Shown: piece by piece, positions 36,786 to 48,700 of the stretch
Numbering within the stretch: the stretch's first letter is position 1
Layout of the letters: every line of letters begins with the position of its first letter
Source of the DNA: Saccoglossus kowalevskii
Taxonomy: Eukaryota > Hemichordata > Enteropneusta > Harrimaniidae
Assembly: GCF_000003605.2 (NCBI RefSeq)
Contig: NW_003109084.1
Location: 421,001 to 485,000 of the forward strand
Direction of reading: 5' to 3'
Length of the DNA stretch: 64,000 nucleotides
Made by a program: the position numbers and the translations under genes
Notes under the pieces: model-generated
Told to the model about the DNA's origin: nothing
Databases searched by the model: none
Seen by the model: the letters and a program-made list of their open reading frames with translations, nothing else

Positions 36786-39700
36786 CACACTTCTATTTTT
36801 TGATGAGACAGTTATAATGGATTATATCAAAACAGATACATCTATACTTACCACTTGCCCACAATGGATCCAATGGTATAGTCAATAATACCCCATGAGT
36901 CGATCTAGAGCTATCGTCTTCACTGGACCAGGCAAAATATCCCGAGCTTCCGATATCGCTACCAGACACGGTATCACTTCCACCCTCAAATGTGTCGCGC
37001 ATACGGCGAACATCAACGTCTATGTTTTCTGATTTGTATTTGATGCTTGACTGATAATCGAATTCAATATTCTCCATATATAACTCTAAATTATCTGTAA
37101 TGCTGTATATTATATGAAGGCAAACATTAGTTTGAAGTAGTCTTTAATATAATATAATATCACGACACACTGTGACACAGACTGATGTCAAGTAGTCGCG
37201 TGAATAAATACTCTGATTGGAGTGATTCTATTTTGATTGATTTGATGCTACTCTGATTGAATTGGTGTAAGCTACTTTGACTGGATTGATGCTACTCCAA
37301 TTGAACCAATTCTACTATGATTGGATTGGTTTTACTCTTATTGGATTGGTTATACTCTGATTGGATTGATTATACTCTGATTTAATTGGTTATACTATGA
37401 TTCGATTGATTATATATACTCTGATTGGATTGATTATACTATACTCTGATTCGATTGGATCTATTCTGATTGGATTGATTATATATACTATCATTGGATT
37501 GATTATATATACTATCATTGGATTTATTATACTCTGATTGGATTGATTATACTCTGATTGGATTGGATCTATTCTGATTGGATTGATTATATATACTATG
37601 ATTGGATTGATTGCACTCTTACTGGATTGATTATAACATGAATGAATTGGTTCTATTCTGATTACTTTGATTGTACTCTGATTGTCCTGTTACTTTAATT
37701 GGTTTATGTGGCTCTGACAATTGGAGCCACTGTTTCTACTTTTAAGTACTGACTAGTCTCACGCTACCGATGATTGAATGTTGCCCTGATTACTTATATG
37801 ATACATATCGTGGAATCTCTACCTTGAATGAAAGCACCGACTTTAATGATTTAGCATATTAGCGATTATTCCAGTAGTGTACTACTCCATTACCAAACAC
37901 TCACCTTCCACATGCCGTTGTCACCCTCGATAATACATCAATATCCACTTCAGTCAATTGGCTAACCACATCTACCAACGTCCCCCCAACCATATGCATA
38001 TCACGCACTGACAGAATAAACATTTGTCTCACAACAACTTCAATAATATCAGAGATGATATCAACGTCAATTTCAGTCAAGTTGTCAGGGTTACTGGTTA
38101 GTTGCTGAACATTCATCATAAGATGCACCACTGAAGAGGAGTTATTATCTATGTTATCCTGAAACCAACGTTTAAGACTATTTATAAATTCAACAATTTA
38201 TTGATTGTGTTGAAATATGCGGTAATGTTTTGTTAAACTCGCTTGAACTAGTATCTCCATCTCTGAATGAAATATACAGCAACATGAACAGCATAAACAC
38301 GGGTATTATTGGTTCCCTTGATTCTTTGAAGCGTTCCAACAGATCCGTAAAATTGTGCAATATTTTTTATTCAAAGCATTCTGAAACGGAGACAATCAAA
38401 GTTTTAAAACGTTACGTTAGTCTCCCCATCTTTGTGCTGTAATTGAAGCACAGAAATGAATTATGATAGCATCCATAATTAAATATAATCTGAATAAATC
38501 ACGAAAATGACTACTGTAACAAACAATAACAACACACCCATGAAGTCAGAATCTGAGCAAACACCTATAAATTTAGGTAGACTGAAATTAACAAACTCGC
38601 ATTGAAAAACATAATGAAAACACATGCCAATAATATCGCATAATACACGTGTACCCCCTCCAGCAGAATAAATTGTCCACCACATCTATATTGTTACCAG
38701 TTGTTTCATGATGTGAAACAGCTCCTGTGTAATTGTTGATTCCCATTGACAGTCGGCGGTGATTGGAGCTCCCCAATATGCAAAATAGTTTTCACCATAA
38801 GAGGATGTATACTCGCATGTCCTGTGGGATATGGCAGGGCGTTCAGAAGATACCAAGCCGCCATGTGGGCACGTGACTGTCACATTATCTCCAGCGTATG
38901 ACCTCGACCAATTGAAGGTTCCTTTGCGATTCGTAGTAGACTGACTGTAGCATATATCTGTAAAGGAAACATATTTATTAACACCTACTCAATAGCCGCA
39001 TAAATTGTTACAAAGCAAAATCATTTAATTCAGTTTTTCTTATTTAATTCATATTTATTATATTTGTTTATATCCTGTTTTGAATGACGTAACATCCAAA
39101 TACCACTCACTTTTTAGTTTTATATTGAACGGGAAAGCTTTATTTAGTAATGTATTATTAAACTTTATAATGATTAAATTATCATTTAACTTAAATTTTA
39201 ATAAAAAGGTATGAAGCGCATCTCTCGAACTCATTGTATTAACACATAATTTGTATATTCCTCGGATGTACTGAGCAGATATGAACCAAAATATCACCCT
39301 ACACAAAATAAGAACTGATTGAGAATGCATTCACCCCATAAATACTCCACAATCATAAAAAAGTATGATCTGACAAGTTTAATCAAAAGTGACAATGATT
39401 ATATATCTAACACAGAAAGACGCAAATAGTAATTATGGACCAATTTTTAGATAGTCATTAAACAATAGGCCCCATCAATACAGTCAAAAACACAACTAAT
39501 AATTCATATGTTGACATGATTGTTATGTTCATTTAGTTTTTTCATTTCCCAGTAGGAACTATTACTAAAAGGGAAAATAGTGATCTTTTCGTAGCGTATA
39601 AATGTCTAATTTCAATTATCACATATAATATTTTGTTTGACACATAAACAATACAATAGCTACTGGCGCTAGGGGAGTTTTTTGTATTTGTAACAAAAAG

Positions 39701-42439
39701 ACAAAATATCCATAAGACGGAAACGAGTCATTATAATAGAAAATGTAGTAATGCAATATACAAGCGTTGACATTAATGACTGGTACATGTAATATATCTT
39801 TAAGTGTGTATCAATCATATTTAAATTGTTATTTGGCAGCAAGACTAATATATCTATGCCCACATGGGATTATCGAAGGTCGTTACAGCGTGCAATGATT
39901 GTTTCCAGTGCCATCTACGAGGTACTTTACACTGACGTTATAATCTAACGACACCGTCTCTAGACTAAATAAAACGAGCATTATTTCCCATAAGAAAAAG
40001 ATTTAATCAGCAATGAGTTGTAGCACAAAACAAAACGAGACATTAATGGGACATATGTTTGAATAAGGTGATCTAATGATGGATTGCGAAGTCAAACTTT
40101 GGAATGATTTGCGCAACCCTTGTATTATGTATATATACATCTGAAAATTTAGTCATATCCAGTGGATGGCTGTTGATTGCATGAATTAACTGTCTACACG
40201 ATATTTTAGTATTATAATAGCTTAATTTGGGTAAAAACCAAATATATGTGTTGAACAATATTGTTTCTTTTTAAATCAATGTTATGGCCCATTTTGATGA
40301 ATTGGGAGAACGTGTGTGCCCAGTGGGGATCGTGTATAAATGAATGGCTCCCAGGGGGTCGTATCTACATTAATGTCACCTAGGTGTCACGCCTACATTA
40401 TTGCCATATCGCTATATGAGACAATTATAAACATGGATCCAGGGTAAGTTGAATCGATGTAATAATTCGAGTTATTGGACCAGGTATGTAAATTTCAGTA
40501 TGTTAAAAATAGTCAAATTGAATATTGAAAACAAACCAACCACATTCTATTCATAAGAATAATGTGGGTGGACGATATAGTTATTTACTCAGATTGTCAT
40601 GAATCTGATCTTAATGGAGCCGTCTTTTAAAAGCATTAAAAAAGACCATACAATGTGATGAACCACACAAAATAGTAGATTGACAATAAATAAACGTAAA
40701 CTAAAGATTCGCCTATATTGATGCATAACTGTCCCCATGTAGTAGATTGTCGAATATTTACAAAATCCTGACAAATGGTCGAAAATAAACACCTCAAACA
40801 TATCGATGCAAAGTGTCAACATGCACTGCCTACGAAGTCATCGAAATGTTCGTCAAATATTGTCTTCAGATTACCATTCACAGTTCAAAATTGACATTCT
40901 CTAAATGAATTCATTGTCCTGAATCTGATCTCAATTAAAACAACGAGGGAAATATACACTGAATTAAAAGAGACCTTGCAATGTGATGAGCCACACAAAA
41001 TATCACCTTGACAACAAAGAAAAGTAAACTAAAGATTTGCCTATATTGATGCATGTAGTAGATTGTTGAATATTTACAAAATCATGACAAATGGTCGAAA
41101 AAACACCACAAACATATCGATGCAAAGTTTCAACATGCACTGCCTACGAAGTCATCGAAATGTTCGCTTCTTAGATTGTTATGTTTGTTTTATATTTCTA
41201 CCATGCTCTTGTAAAACACATTTTTGAAATTGAATTTCTATATATGAATTCATTTCAATGTGCGAAACTGTTTTGGGTTCGATATAAATAAATTGGAAAT
41301 ATAACCACTCGATTCATAACGTAACAACAACAAAAAACAGCTAATATATTCAAGACTCGTGTCCCTGTTCAACACAATGGCACGAGTATCTATCTACCAT
41401 TAACCCCAACTGGCAAACACAGCAAGCAAACGTCATATTTAGTCGAACAGAAAAGGATATAGTGTGCGTTTTGAATAACAATTATACAAACTGTATTAAC
41501 CTTATCACATGCATTATCATGACACTGTATTCCGTTAACAATAACACCACCCACCATTACTAATTAAAAATTGACATGATATGTTTCATTTGTATTTTAA
41601 TTAAACTATGAATTTTGATTACCAAAGCTCATTGACACTCGCTATATCTCCCTTGTTTGTTTTATGTTGTTACTAGCGTTTCGGGACATGCTTGTGTTAC
41701 TATTTGTCTGTTGTCTAACTTCACATCATGCGCTTTTTTGGCAACTCATCCCGTCGGCAATTTTGGTTTCGCCTTCGAGCAGTTTCTCGAATAAAAACGT
41801 TCATTTTTTGTTAAAATTTTCAGTAAAACGTAACGATTAATGGCTATATGTTACTATCAATATAAATTTATTAAAATAATGTATTTCAACAAGCGAAATG
41901 ATCACGGTTAAACGAAGTATTACTCGATTCATATATGTACATACATTTCCAGCTAATGTAGTCAAGACTCGTGTATGTCTTTGACATATCGATGCCTCTT
42001 CGATCATTGACTCCAACTGGCAAGCGGACAGACTTCACACACTAATCTAACAGAACGGGGATAATGTGCGCATTGCAAATAACAACTCCACAAAATGTAG
42101 CCACATTATTAATATTCAATAGCATGACATCATCTCCCCGTTATTAATTACACCATTCACTGTTACTAATTACAAATTGAATGATGTGGCAAATCCCTAT
42201 ATTAATTAAACTATGACTGTTAATTAATCAAGTTCGCTGTAATCAGTCATAGCCTAATTGTTTGCCTTTTGTCAAACTTGCATTTTTGTAAGACTTTATT
42301 ATAAAATCTGGTTTTTTGATTAGTTGTTTTATTATCTTTGTTTGTCTTATTTTTTTACGAAGATAACTTTCAATACTAACATTTGTTAGACTGTTTGTAT
42401 TTTCCGAAGTATAGCTAATATTTTGATAATTAAACTTGA

Positions 42440-42486
<47 letters not shown>

Positions 42487-43632
42487 AAGAATATTTGTCA
42501 AGTCAACCCCTCGAGTAGTTTAGCAAGTACATAACACTGGGAGTAAATACTATGTCCAATAAAAATAAACATGCAGCTTTACTTCACGGCACGTCTTCGC
42601 ATCGGCCACCGGGCATCTTCAGGATGCTTAATAACCGAGTTTATTACGTGCGGAGAGTGCGAAAGCCGTCCACGCCGATCCACGCCATACGGCGTAGACA
42701 GACATTGGGTCAATAGCCCTTGTATCTATACAAGATGTTATTACTCACAGGCAGTATTGCAGCATTAATAATAGTGAATAGGTACTGAGGATTAAGTGTA
42801 GCAGCTGACATAGAAAGTATTACCGAATTAACGGGTATATATCATGTCAAGTCAAAGTAAACATTTACTGTGCAAACAGTTTGATATACATCGCTCAGAT
42901 TATTATTAATAATAGCATCATAGATAATAATCAAGTGAGGTAAATTATATTTTGTTCGTCTAGAAAATATTTTATACGAGCCACAACGTTACAGTATTCG
43001 TAGTTACGGAATATTAAACAAACCAATGGCGCGCAACACTGTCACATTCTCACAACTCTCCCCGTTATTAAAATAACATAATGTATTTGAATACAAGAAA
43101 TAATTAGCCATTAATGTTACAGTTTACTTGATGTATCTGCTGAACGTTGTAGATGGATGTAATCTATTTACATGAATACAAGAATGGATATGACCAGTAG
43201 GAAACACAGCGTTCTTGGAATACACAATACTAATATCAGATAACGAAACACATTAACTTTAATTTTTCTTTGAGTGAATAATCCGAATATACATTTATAA
43301 TATCACAGTTGTATATAGTGTGCACACCAGTCCACATTAATCGGAATCGTAGTCGCCAAAAGTGACGAGGGATATAGGAATGTAAGTAAATGTACGGTCG
43401 ATGCGAGTGTCTTACCTGTACGGCAAACCTCTGGTAGGTTATCATTATGCTGAATCCAACGTTCCAGTCCTATTTTCTCCTGTTCTTCTGAGTATATGGT
43501 GGGAGTAAACGGCCAGAAAGGGTAATCAGAATTGACTGCATCGTATACATCAGTAACTGTGTCGTTGTATACAAGGGACGTGCTCGAACAAGCGACGAGG
43601 CAGGTAGCGACGAGAATCCATATAAACTCCAT
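29211..43632 (-). CDS. Adhesion GPCR: signal peptide, HRM, GAIN, degenerate GPS, 7TM
   Basis: A complete 804-residue receptor in 14 coding exons, 5' to 3' on the minus strand: 43632-43416, 38957-38698, 38158-37905, 37102-36852, 36619-36351, 36166-36115, 35766-35648, 34133-34098, 33100-33000, 32708-32446, 32083-31987, 31439-31318, 30283-30138 and 29438-29211. All junctions are GT-AG and every phase is compatible, totalling 2415 nt with no stop. Order: signal peptide (1-17), HRM (about 70-140), GAIN (about 150-415), GPS (425-463), 7TM (about 490-760), short Ser/Thr-rich tail. It is a plasma-membrane receptor; the ligand is unknown. The GPS lacks the cleavage triad. I cannot place it in a vertebrate ADGR subfamily. 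One or two extra exons in the 4.4-kb first intron cannot be excluded. Confidence 0.9.
34098..34133 (-). CDS. Adhesion GPCR exon 8: 36-bp micro-exon, GPS-TM1 linker
   Basis: A 12-codon exon, VDDERAGGFEFL, with acceptor TATATTCCAG and donor TTCTTA|GTAAGT. Phase is 0 on both sides, so inclusion or skipping keeps the frame. Only this reading frame joins both neighbours without a stop. It encodes the linker between the tethered-agonist region and TM1. Confidence 0.8.
35218..35472 (+). mobile_element. Solo LTR-like element (fossil retrotransposon LTR)
   Basis: The ~255-bp segment starts TGTTGA and ends TCAACA, the short inverted ends typical of LTRs. It has LTR parts in the right order: TGACGTCA (35243-35250), CACGTG (about 35257), TATAAATA (35271-35278), then AATAAA (35436-35441) about 30 bp before the end. 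A 13-bp GGTTATACGGGAG motif is repeated in tandem just after the expected start of transcription. No primer-binding site, internal region or second LTR is seen. The flanking 5-mers (AATCA and GTTCA) do not match well, so it looks old or rearranged. It lies on the opposite strand within an adhesion GPCR intron. A host promoter is the main alternative. Confidence 0.55.
35648..36166 (-). CDS. Adhesion GPCR exons 6-7: degenerate GPS motif
   Basis: Exons 36166-36115 and 35766-35648 encode GNQSSVLCGVDPGFDMM and DDAMGCQEAFITGLYITCLC then DILGSYYIMTQKAAPSTIIS. The four GPS cysteines are kept (C425, C440, C452, C454). The family cleavage triad His-Leu-|-Thr/Ser, seen as CNHL|TNFAVLM, is here CDIL|GSYYIMT: the His is Ile456 and the nucleophile Thr/Ser is Gly458. 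The two tryptophans usual between the first two cysteines are also absent. Autoproteolysis is therefore not expected (inference from the known mechanism). Confidence 0.85.
36351..38158 (-). CDS. Adhesion GPCR exons 3-5: GAIN domain
   Basis: Three exons (38158-37905, 37102-36852, 36619-36351). The first is helical and acidic (NPDNLTEIDVDIISDIIEVV, VDVVSQLTEVDIDVLSRVTT) and matches the alpha-helical GAIN subdomain A. The second reads SITDNLELYMENIEFDYQSS then SENIDVDVRRM and a Ser/Gly/Asp-rich loop. The third carries the beta-sandwich signature LVLIVYYDNSLF, SSLEVSSTVAFSSAM and LSEPVRVTF, the usual 'L.EPV.I.F' strand before the GPS. A minisatellite fills the intron 37103-37904. Confidence 0.85.
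36752..36782. repeat. (TA)n microsatellite
   Basis: About 15 uninterrupted TA dinucleotides in the intron between adhesion GPCR exons 4 and 5. Confidence 0.95.
37195..37690. repeat. ~20-bp minisatellite in adhesion GPCR intron
   Basis: A loose unit near CTCTGATTGGATTGATTATA is repeated roughly twenty times with variable spacing (TATATACTATCATTGG variants). It fills most of the intron between GAIN exons 38158-37905 and 37102-36852. Confidence 0.85.
38698..38957 (-). CDS. Adhesion GPCR exon 2: HRM domain
   Basis: Acceptor TCCTTTACAG. The exon encodes ICYSQSTTNRKGTFNW, SYAGDNVTVTCPHGG, ISHRTCEYTSSYGENYFAYW and APITADCQWES. The order W..G.V.V.CP....R.C....W.AP....C is the hormone-receptor (HRM) fold seen in latrophilins, BAI and ADGRA receptors. 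The exon ends QELFHIMKQL with the donor CTG|GTAACA in phase 0, the weakest donor in this gene. Confidence 0.85.
40598..41166. repeat. Diverged tandem duplication, ~250 bp copies
   Basis: 40598-40852 and about 40920-41166 share long stretches: TGAATCTGATCT, AATGTGATGARCCACACAAAAT, CTATATTGATGCAT, GACAAATGGTCGAAAA and CACTGCCTACGAAGTCATCG. Similarity is high in the second half and lower in the first. Both copies lie in the first intron of the adhesion GPCR. A 77-residue minus frame in copy one is not preserved in copy two, which argues against coding. Confidence 0.8.
41330..42340. repeat. Second diverged tandem duplication, ~400 bp copies
   Basis: 41330-41750 and 41940-42340 align over most of their length: AGCTAAT.TA.TCAAGACTCGTG, CCAACTGGCAA, AACAGAA..GGATA.TGTGCG, CATGACA and TTAATTAAACTATGA. 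They are more diverged than the 40.6-kb pair. No coding frame is shared. Confidence 0.7.
42439..42484. repeat. (AAT)n microsatellite
   Basis: About 15 AAT/ATA triplets without interruption, in the first intron of the adhesion GPCR. Confidence 0.95.
43416..43632 (-). CDS. Adhesion GPCR exon 1: start codon and signal peptide
   Basis: The frame opens MEFIWILVATCLVACSSTSL, a classic signal peptide with a hydrophobic core and an Ala/Cys/Ser-rich cleavage zone. A Tyr/Asp-rich segment with NDT follows, then LPEVCRT. The donor is ACAG|GTAAGA in phase 1. This is the only ATG in the exon that gives a signal peptide, so it is the preferred start. C70 is likely the first cysteine of the HRM domain, which continues in the next exon. 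Confidence 0.85.
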
Positions 43633-44214
43633 CTTGATCGAATGCTTGACTCAAACTAATGGAACGGGTAAATTATTAGTCATGAATATTTAATGGTACT
43701 GACACCCATATACCCCGACATACGCGATGGCTATCATTGTTCGATGCAATTATATACACATTACACATACATATGTATGAAGTGTCACTTTTCAAAACTA
43801 AGACGTCACTTGCATACACTCGTACGAGTTACGTCATGTTTTACTAACATACTATGCACGTCAGTAATTTATGTGGATACTTTTGAACATTAAGTACACC
43901 TGCTAGTTGCGAACGTAATAATATTAATACTAGTATTTTACTAGTGCATGACAGTGCTATCTACTTACCCTTTATACACAGTACGTTTGACACGCTGTCA
44001 AGTCTTGTTGGTCACAAGGTCTCATTCGCAATTGGTGCACATGTTTTTAGAATAAAAAGCCGACTACGAGGAATCTTCTAGGATATAAAGTCCGAACTCA
44101 GATGTAATGTTGAGGCCACAGGGGGAGGGGCTTCTTATCCCAGAAGAGTCAAAGCAATGGCCGTTCACCAGACTTGAAACTTAATCGGAAGGGGACTATG
44201 CTCTTAATTTCAAA

Positions 44215-45235
44215 TGTTATATGCAATAAAATGTTTCGAACGTTTACCACGCAAAGTATGAATGCAGTACACGCGTGAGTTGACCTTTCTAAATTGGTGG
44301 TCATTGCTTTCAAATTAGCATACTGAAATTAAAGCAGGTGGACCGTATACACAGGATCTGCATTTAATAAATATCCAACTTCAATCAACGGAATATCATA
44401 GAATGGAATAGCCCAAATCGCAACGGTCGACATCGAGTTGATGAGCTCAATGAACAGTGTTTCTGTAAGATGGACTTTTGCGTGAGCTTCGACTTCTTTC
44501 GAACCGAACCCTTGAGGTTTCTTCTTAACACAGTCCAACTTACAGTAAGTGATACATGTTTCTGTAAGTCTCGGAAAATGTATGAGAAACAAAGCGTATA
44601 ACATTCCTGGAACATTTATGGTATAACAGTCGCAGGACAGTTTATGAAAGGAAATAAATATTCTGACCGGTCGAAAACCCCGAACCTGGGATCTAAAGTC
44701 CGACCCAACACATACCCAACGGATTCTGAAATTCGGTAAGGGGGCGAATCGGTGGGCTGGGTTTGTCAATTGATTTGCCATTTTTTTGCGGGATGTAGGG
44801 GGAGGCGCGCGCCTGTTAAAATGTCGAGGCCGCATGTCTCTATTTCCAAATGAAATATGCTATAAATGTCTAGAACATTCATCACTCAATGGGTGAATCC
44901 AGTACATGTGTGTATGAGCGTCGACATTTAGAAATGTGTAGTCAATGTTCTCATACAATTTGCATGCTGAAATTGTGGCAGGTGTATCTTTACGCAAGAT
45001 CTGCATAATATGAATATTCATGACTAAACACGTGAAATTATATAGTCCAAAATCCAATCATCGACATCAAAATCCAAGCAACGCAATGGGCAGCATGTTT
45101 ATCAAACCGCCGCTGTTTGAGCTCCGAGTTCGAACCCAGCCACTATGCGTGAATGAATATATGTATACATGAGCTTTGACATTTCGGAATGTGTAATCGT
45201 TGTGAAATTTGCACTGACGTGTATACAAGTCAAAG
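44215..45235. repeat. SINE-like repeat family, two ~175-bp tails and a tRNA-like head
   Basis: About 44217-44385 and 44848-45025 are diverged copies (shared CAGTACA, GCTGAAATT, GCAGGTG, GATCTGCAT). A third copy of part of the unit lies at about 45145-45235 (GAGC.TTGACATTT..GAATGTGTA). Just upstream of the third, 45126-45137 reads GAGTTCGAACCC, an RNA polymerase III B box, with an A-box-like TGGGCAGCATG about 40 nt before it (45087). This is the layout of a tRNA-derived SINE. The boundaries are estimates. Confidence 0.5.
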
Positions 45236-45735
45236 AACGCTTGACAAAGACGTTTACCTTGTTCGAGAACGATTAAATAAAAACCCTAGTACAATTTAAA
45301 AGAACAATGAGATTTGATTCGAAACATGAATTGGTTTTTATTATTGTTAGAATTATCTTTTGGGATGCTTTAAAGTCAATTTAATTAATTGTCACAATGC
45401 CTAACACGTAGTAATACGCGATACAAGTTTCACAGAATAGAATTTTCTCGACAAGTTTACATATAGAATTAACATTTGGTGTGAAAGTATTGAGAATTAC
45501 AATACATGCGTTTGTACAATGTAAACACTTTCAGAATGCATAAAGCATATCCACTGGTGAAATGTACTAAACTTATAACAACCAATACATGTTAGTAGAA
45601 ACCACACAGGATTTTGGGTAATCACAGGCATTGTGCCGCTCGAGTGACGTTTATCCCTACGCCTAAACTTAACATACGATGATGTCGTACAAAACCCCCT
45701 CTATCATTCGTGGTGTCGCCGAAGTACTTTTACTT

Positions 45736-45750
45736 GGGGGGGGGGGGGGG
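45736..45750. repeat. Poly-G run (15)
   Basis: Fifteen consecutive G in AT-rich intergenic sequence. Confidence 0.95.
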
Positions 45751-45759
45751 TAAACATAT

Positions 45760-48700
45760 CTATGTATAATAATGAAGAGTAATTATATTATTCTGTTGCG
45801 ACTGACAACCGCGATTTTAACATTTTATCCAGCATGTATTTGTCAACCTAATCGACATTTCAGAAGATACATTAGTAAATTTACATTACGAATGTAGAAT
45901 TAGTGAGGGAGGATAAAAAAGAACATTAGATCACGCATATTTCAACCCACCTTGACTCAATACATACAGACTCCAAATGAATGTACTATTAACGAGCACA
46001 ATTTATCAAATTTATCATTTTAATGTATTCAAAGCAATTGATATGATAACGTCCCTCATTTCCGATTTAAAATGGTATTATCAAATGCCCCCCCCCCCTC
46101 GCGACTGTAAATTCATATTTCCTCTCATCAAATGCATAATGACTATGATCTGTAACGCGGTTCTTTGTGAGGTTTAATTACGTTCGCGGGCACTTAATTT
46201 TTGGTTTAAAAGCAATTTCACATAATTAGTGATTATGATAACTTTTCTATTTTGGAACGCCATAAAACATATTTCTTTCAAAAACAAAAAAATATACATT
46301 TTTGAAATACACCATAGGAATTAATCATAATTTCACACACAAAAATAAGTAGTAATCGTCAGAATTTCTTAATTAGGCGCGATCGCCATAATTACACACC
46401 CTATTTATCACATGTAATTGCAGTATTTGTGCAGTACGGCATTGAACAGACAAAGAAAGGGACATTTCAGTTAATTAGCATGTTGTTATTTTATAATTAT
46501 ATTTACATAATATTTAAATGCTACAATAATGTACACCTATTATAACAGCTATGACAAATCATCATTACATTTGTCCAACTTTAATGTAAAACCAATGTTT
46601 ATCAATAAACAATATTAATCAGGCAGTTGCTGATTCAAGCAATGTCTACACACAAAATTAGTGCTCTGGTAGAAAGGGTGCCTAATCTATACAAATTATT
46701 GTTCATGGATTTTGGTTAGCACATACCGATTTGGGAAACAAATCGACCAGATTATTTTTAATGCTTGAGAAAAACAAACATTTCTAGAAAGCCACCAATT
46801 ATAATACTTCCTCATACTGTTCGTGTTTTACGTTACCAAAAATGTTGATGGTGATGTGGGGTAATTTATTTCTACTTTAATGTTAACAAGTGTTGTTGGA
46901 ATTAAATTGGGCAGTCATAGAGATATTTTACCAATTTACAAAATATTCGAATATGTCAGATGAGCTACGTCCTGTCACATGACATAATTAGTTATGCATA
47001 ATTTCATTTGTCAGAGATATATTAATTTTAAGGTTTTGTGAAACTCGCAAGTACAAAATGAATTTAACTGCATTATTTAAATTTAACGGCGTGTTGATTT
47101 CACACTATAATGTTTTAGTTACTCAGAGTTTGTTTAGTGGTGATAGTATTTGGTATTCATAGAAAAGATGGTATTTTTAACCTATTATACCCGTTTTGCC
47201 CAATTGCCTTGATATCTCGTATGTAGGTGTACCTCTATCGTATTTGTTAGGTCCATGAAGATATCCACGTTTCTGAAATTTTGATATTTCGGAAATGAAT
47301 TTTTATTTGATAACTCATGACATTTTCAGAATGAGTTGTTATTAACACGAACATCGATTTGTTGGATATGCCAGAGATGTGGAAATGAGCAACACGGATT
47401 TTCATTCACACATGGATGAAAGGAGGAGTTGATTTGCACGCAAAAAATAATCATTGACATGCTGTCACATGCAATTCTGGTTGCCATGGAAACAACTGTT
47501 CCGACAATGATTTTTTATACCTCAAAAAAGTTGTGAATGGATGCACATAACATATTCCGTCTACACACGAAATAACAATTTACATTTTGTCAGCAATGTG
47601 GCTCAACGGCCGGTGACATGGGAACTGCAATTCCGGAATGATTTTTCTTTAATAACAAGATACACAGTCATGCATTTTTTAAGAGATTTTTTTGGCATAT
47701 GTATCTAGATCTTGGACTATAACACAATAAATTAAGGATGCATTTTCATAAACATCCTAGAAGACGCTGCGTTTGAAACATGGAACAAACGGTTGGATAA
47801 AAACCGCAAACCTATTAAAATCTGCATCTGGTTTTCATGGAGAGAGAATGATATTTCCCGACTTATTAAGTGTATGCACTGATCTACTTAACTATTAACA
47901 CGGTATGGTAGAGGTATTAGCAACAAGGAGTAATCTGCAGCTGTGGTTGCGGTTTGCGCTTACAGAGTACTTCGAGGTTTGTGATTAACCTTATTTTATA
48001 AGTGTCTAAAACTGAAATTCAGCTTAACATTTGCACTTTCATAATCAATTAAATCTATTTACAAAATTTAAATAAAGCTAGGGCAAATCTTGTTACCAAC
48101 ACATACTTAGTTTAAATATTTTCAATTATGATTCAGACCTGGAATTTGGTGCGCATGTTGACTTTACTCAGGTTTGAGCATTCTGTGTTAATATTGTTAT
48201 ATTATTCGTTATATTATTTTTTTAATATTATAATTATTATTATTATACATCTGTCACCGTAACACCATAAGTTACAGCGTGCCATAATTTATCGGTATTT
48301 TACGGGGTATTTTCATCCTACCATATTAGGAAATGCGAATTCCAAATATGAAATTCTAATAATAAAAAACAAACATGGCTGTCACCAAAGTTTTACCGTA
48401 TTCAACACAAAGAAGTTCACTGATTATGTTCTAAACAGTTTGGATTTCGGCATTCCCATGGTGTAAGATGTATAATAATAAGGTTATTACGGGGATAAAT
48501 AAAAGTATGTACTCAGACAGTACGCCGCGCATACATCGTGCATACTTTGAGGTAAAAACCTTATACTATATCGACTTTTGTTCAAATAATCGGTCTTTCA
48601 AATATCTTTTTTTTTATTTAATGGGTTTCCACGTGTGTTTATTTTGTGACATAACTTGATATGAACGTGATAACAATGGCGGACTAATACATTTAGAGTT

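Noticed and set aside
40589-40822. 77-codon hydrophobic minus frame (FIVNLLFCVVHHIVW)
   Set aside because: The frame is not kept in the tandem copy at 40920-41166.
44329-44835. 168-codon minus frame
   Set aside because: It spans the interval between and into copies of the SINE-like repeat and has no domain, so it is best explained as repeat-derived.
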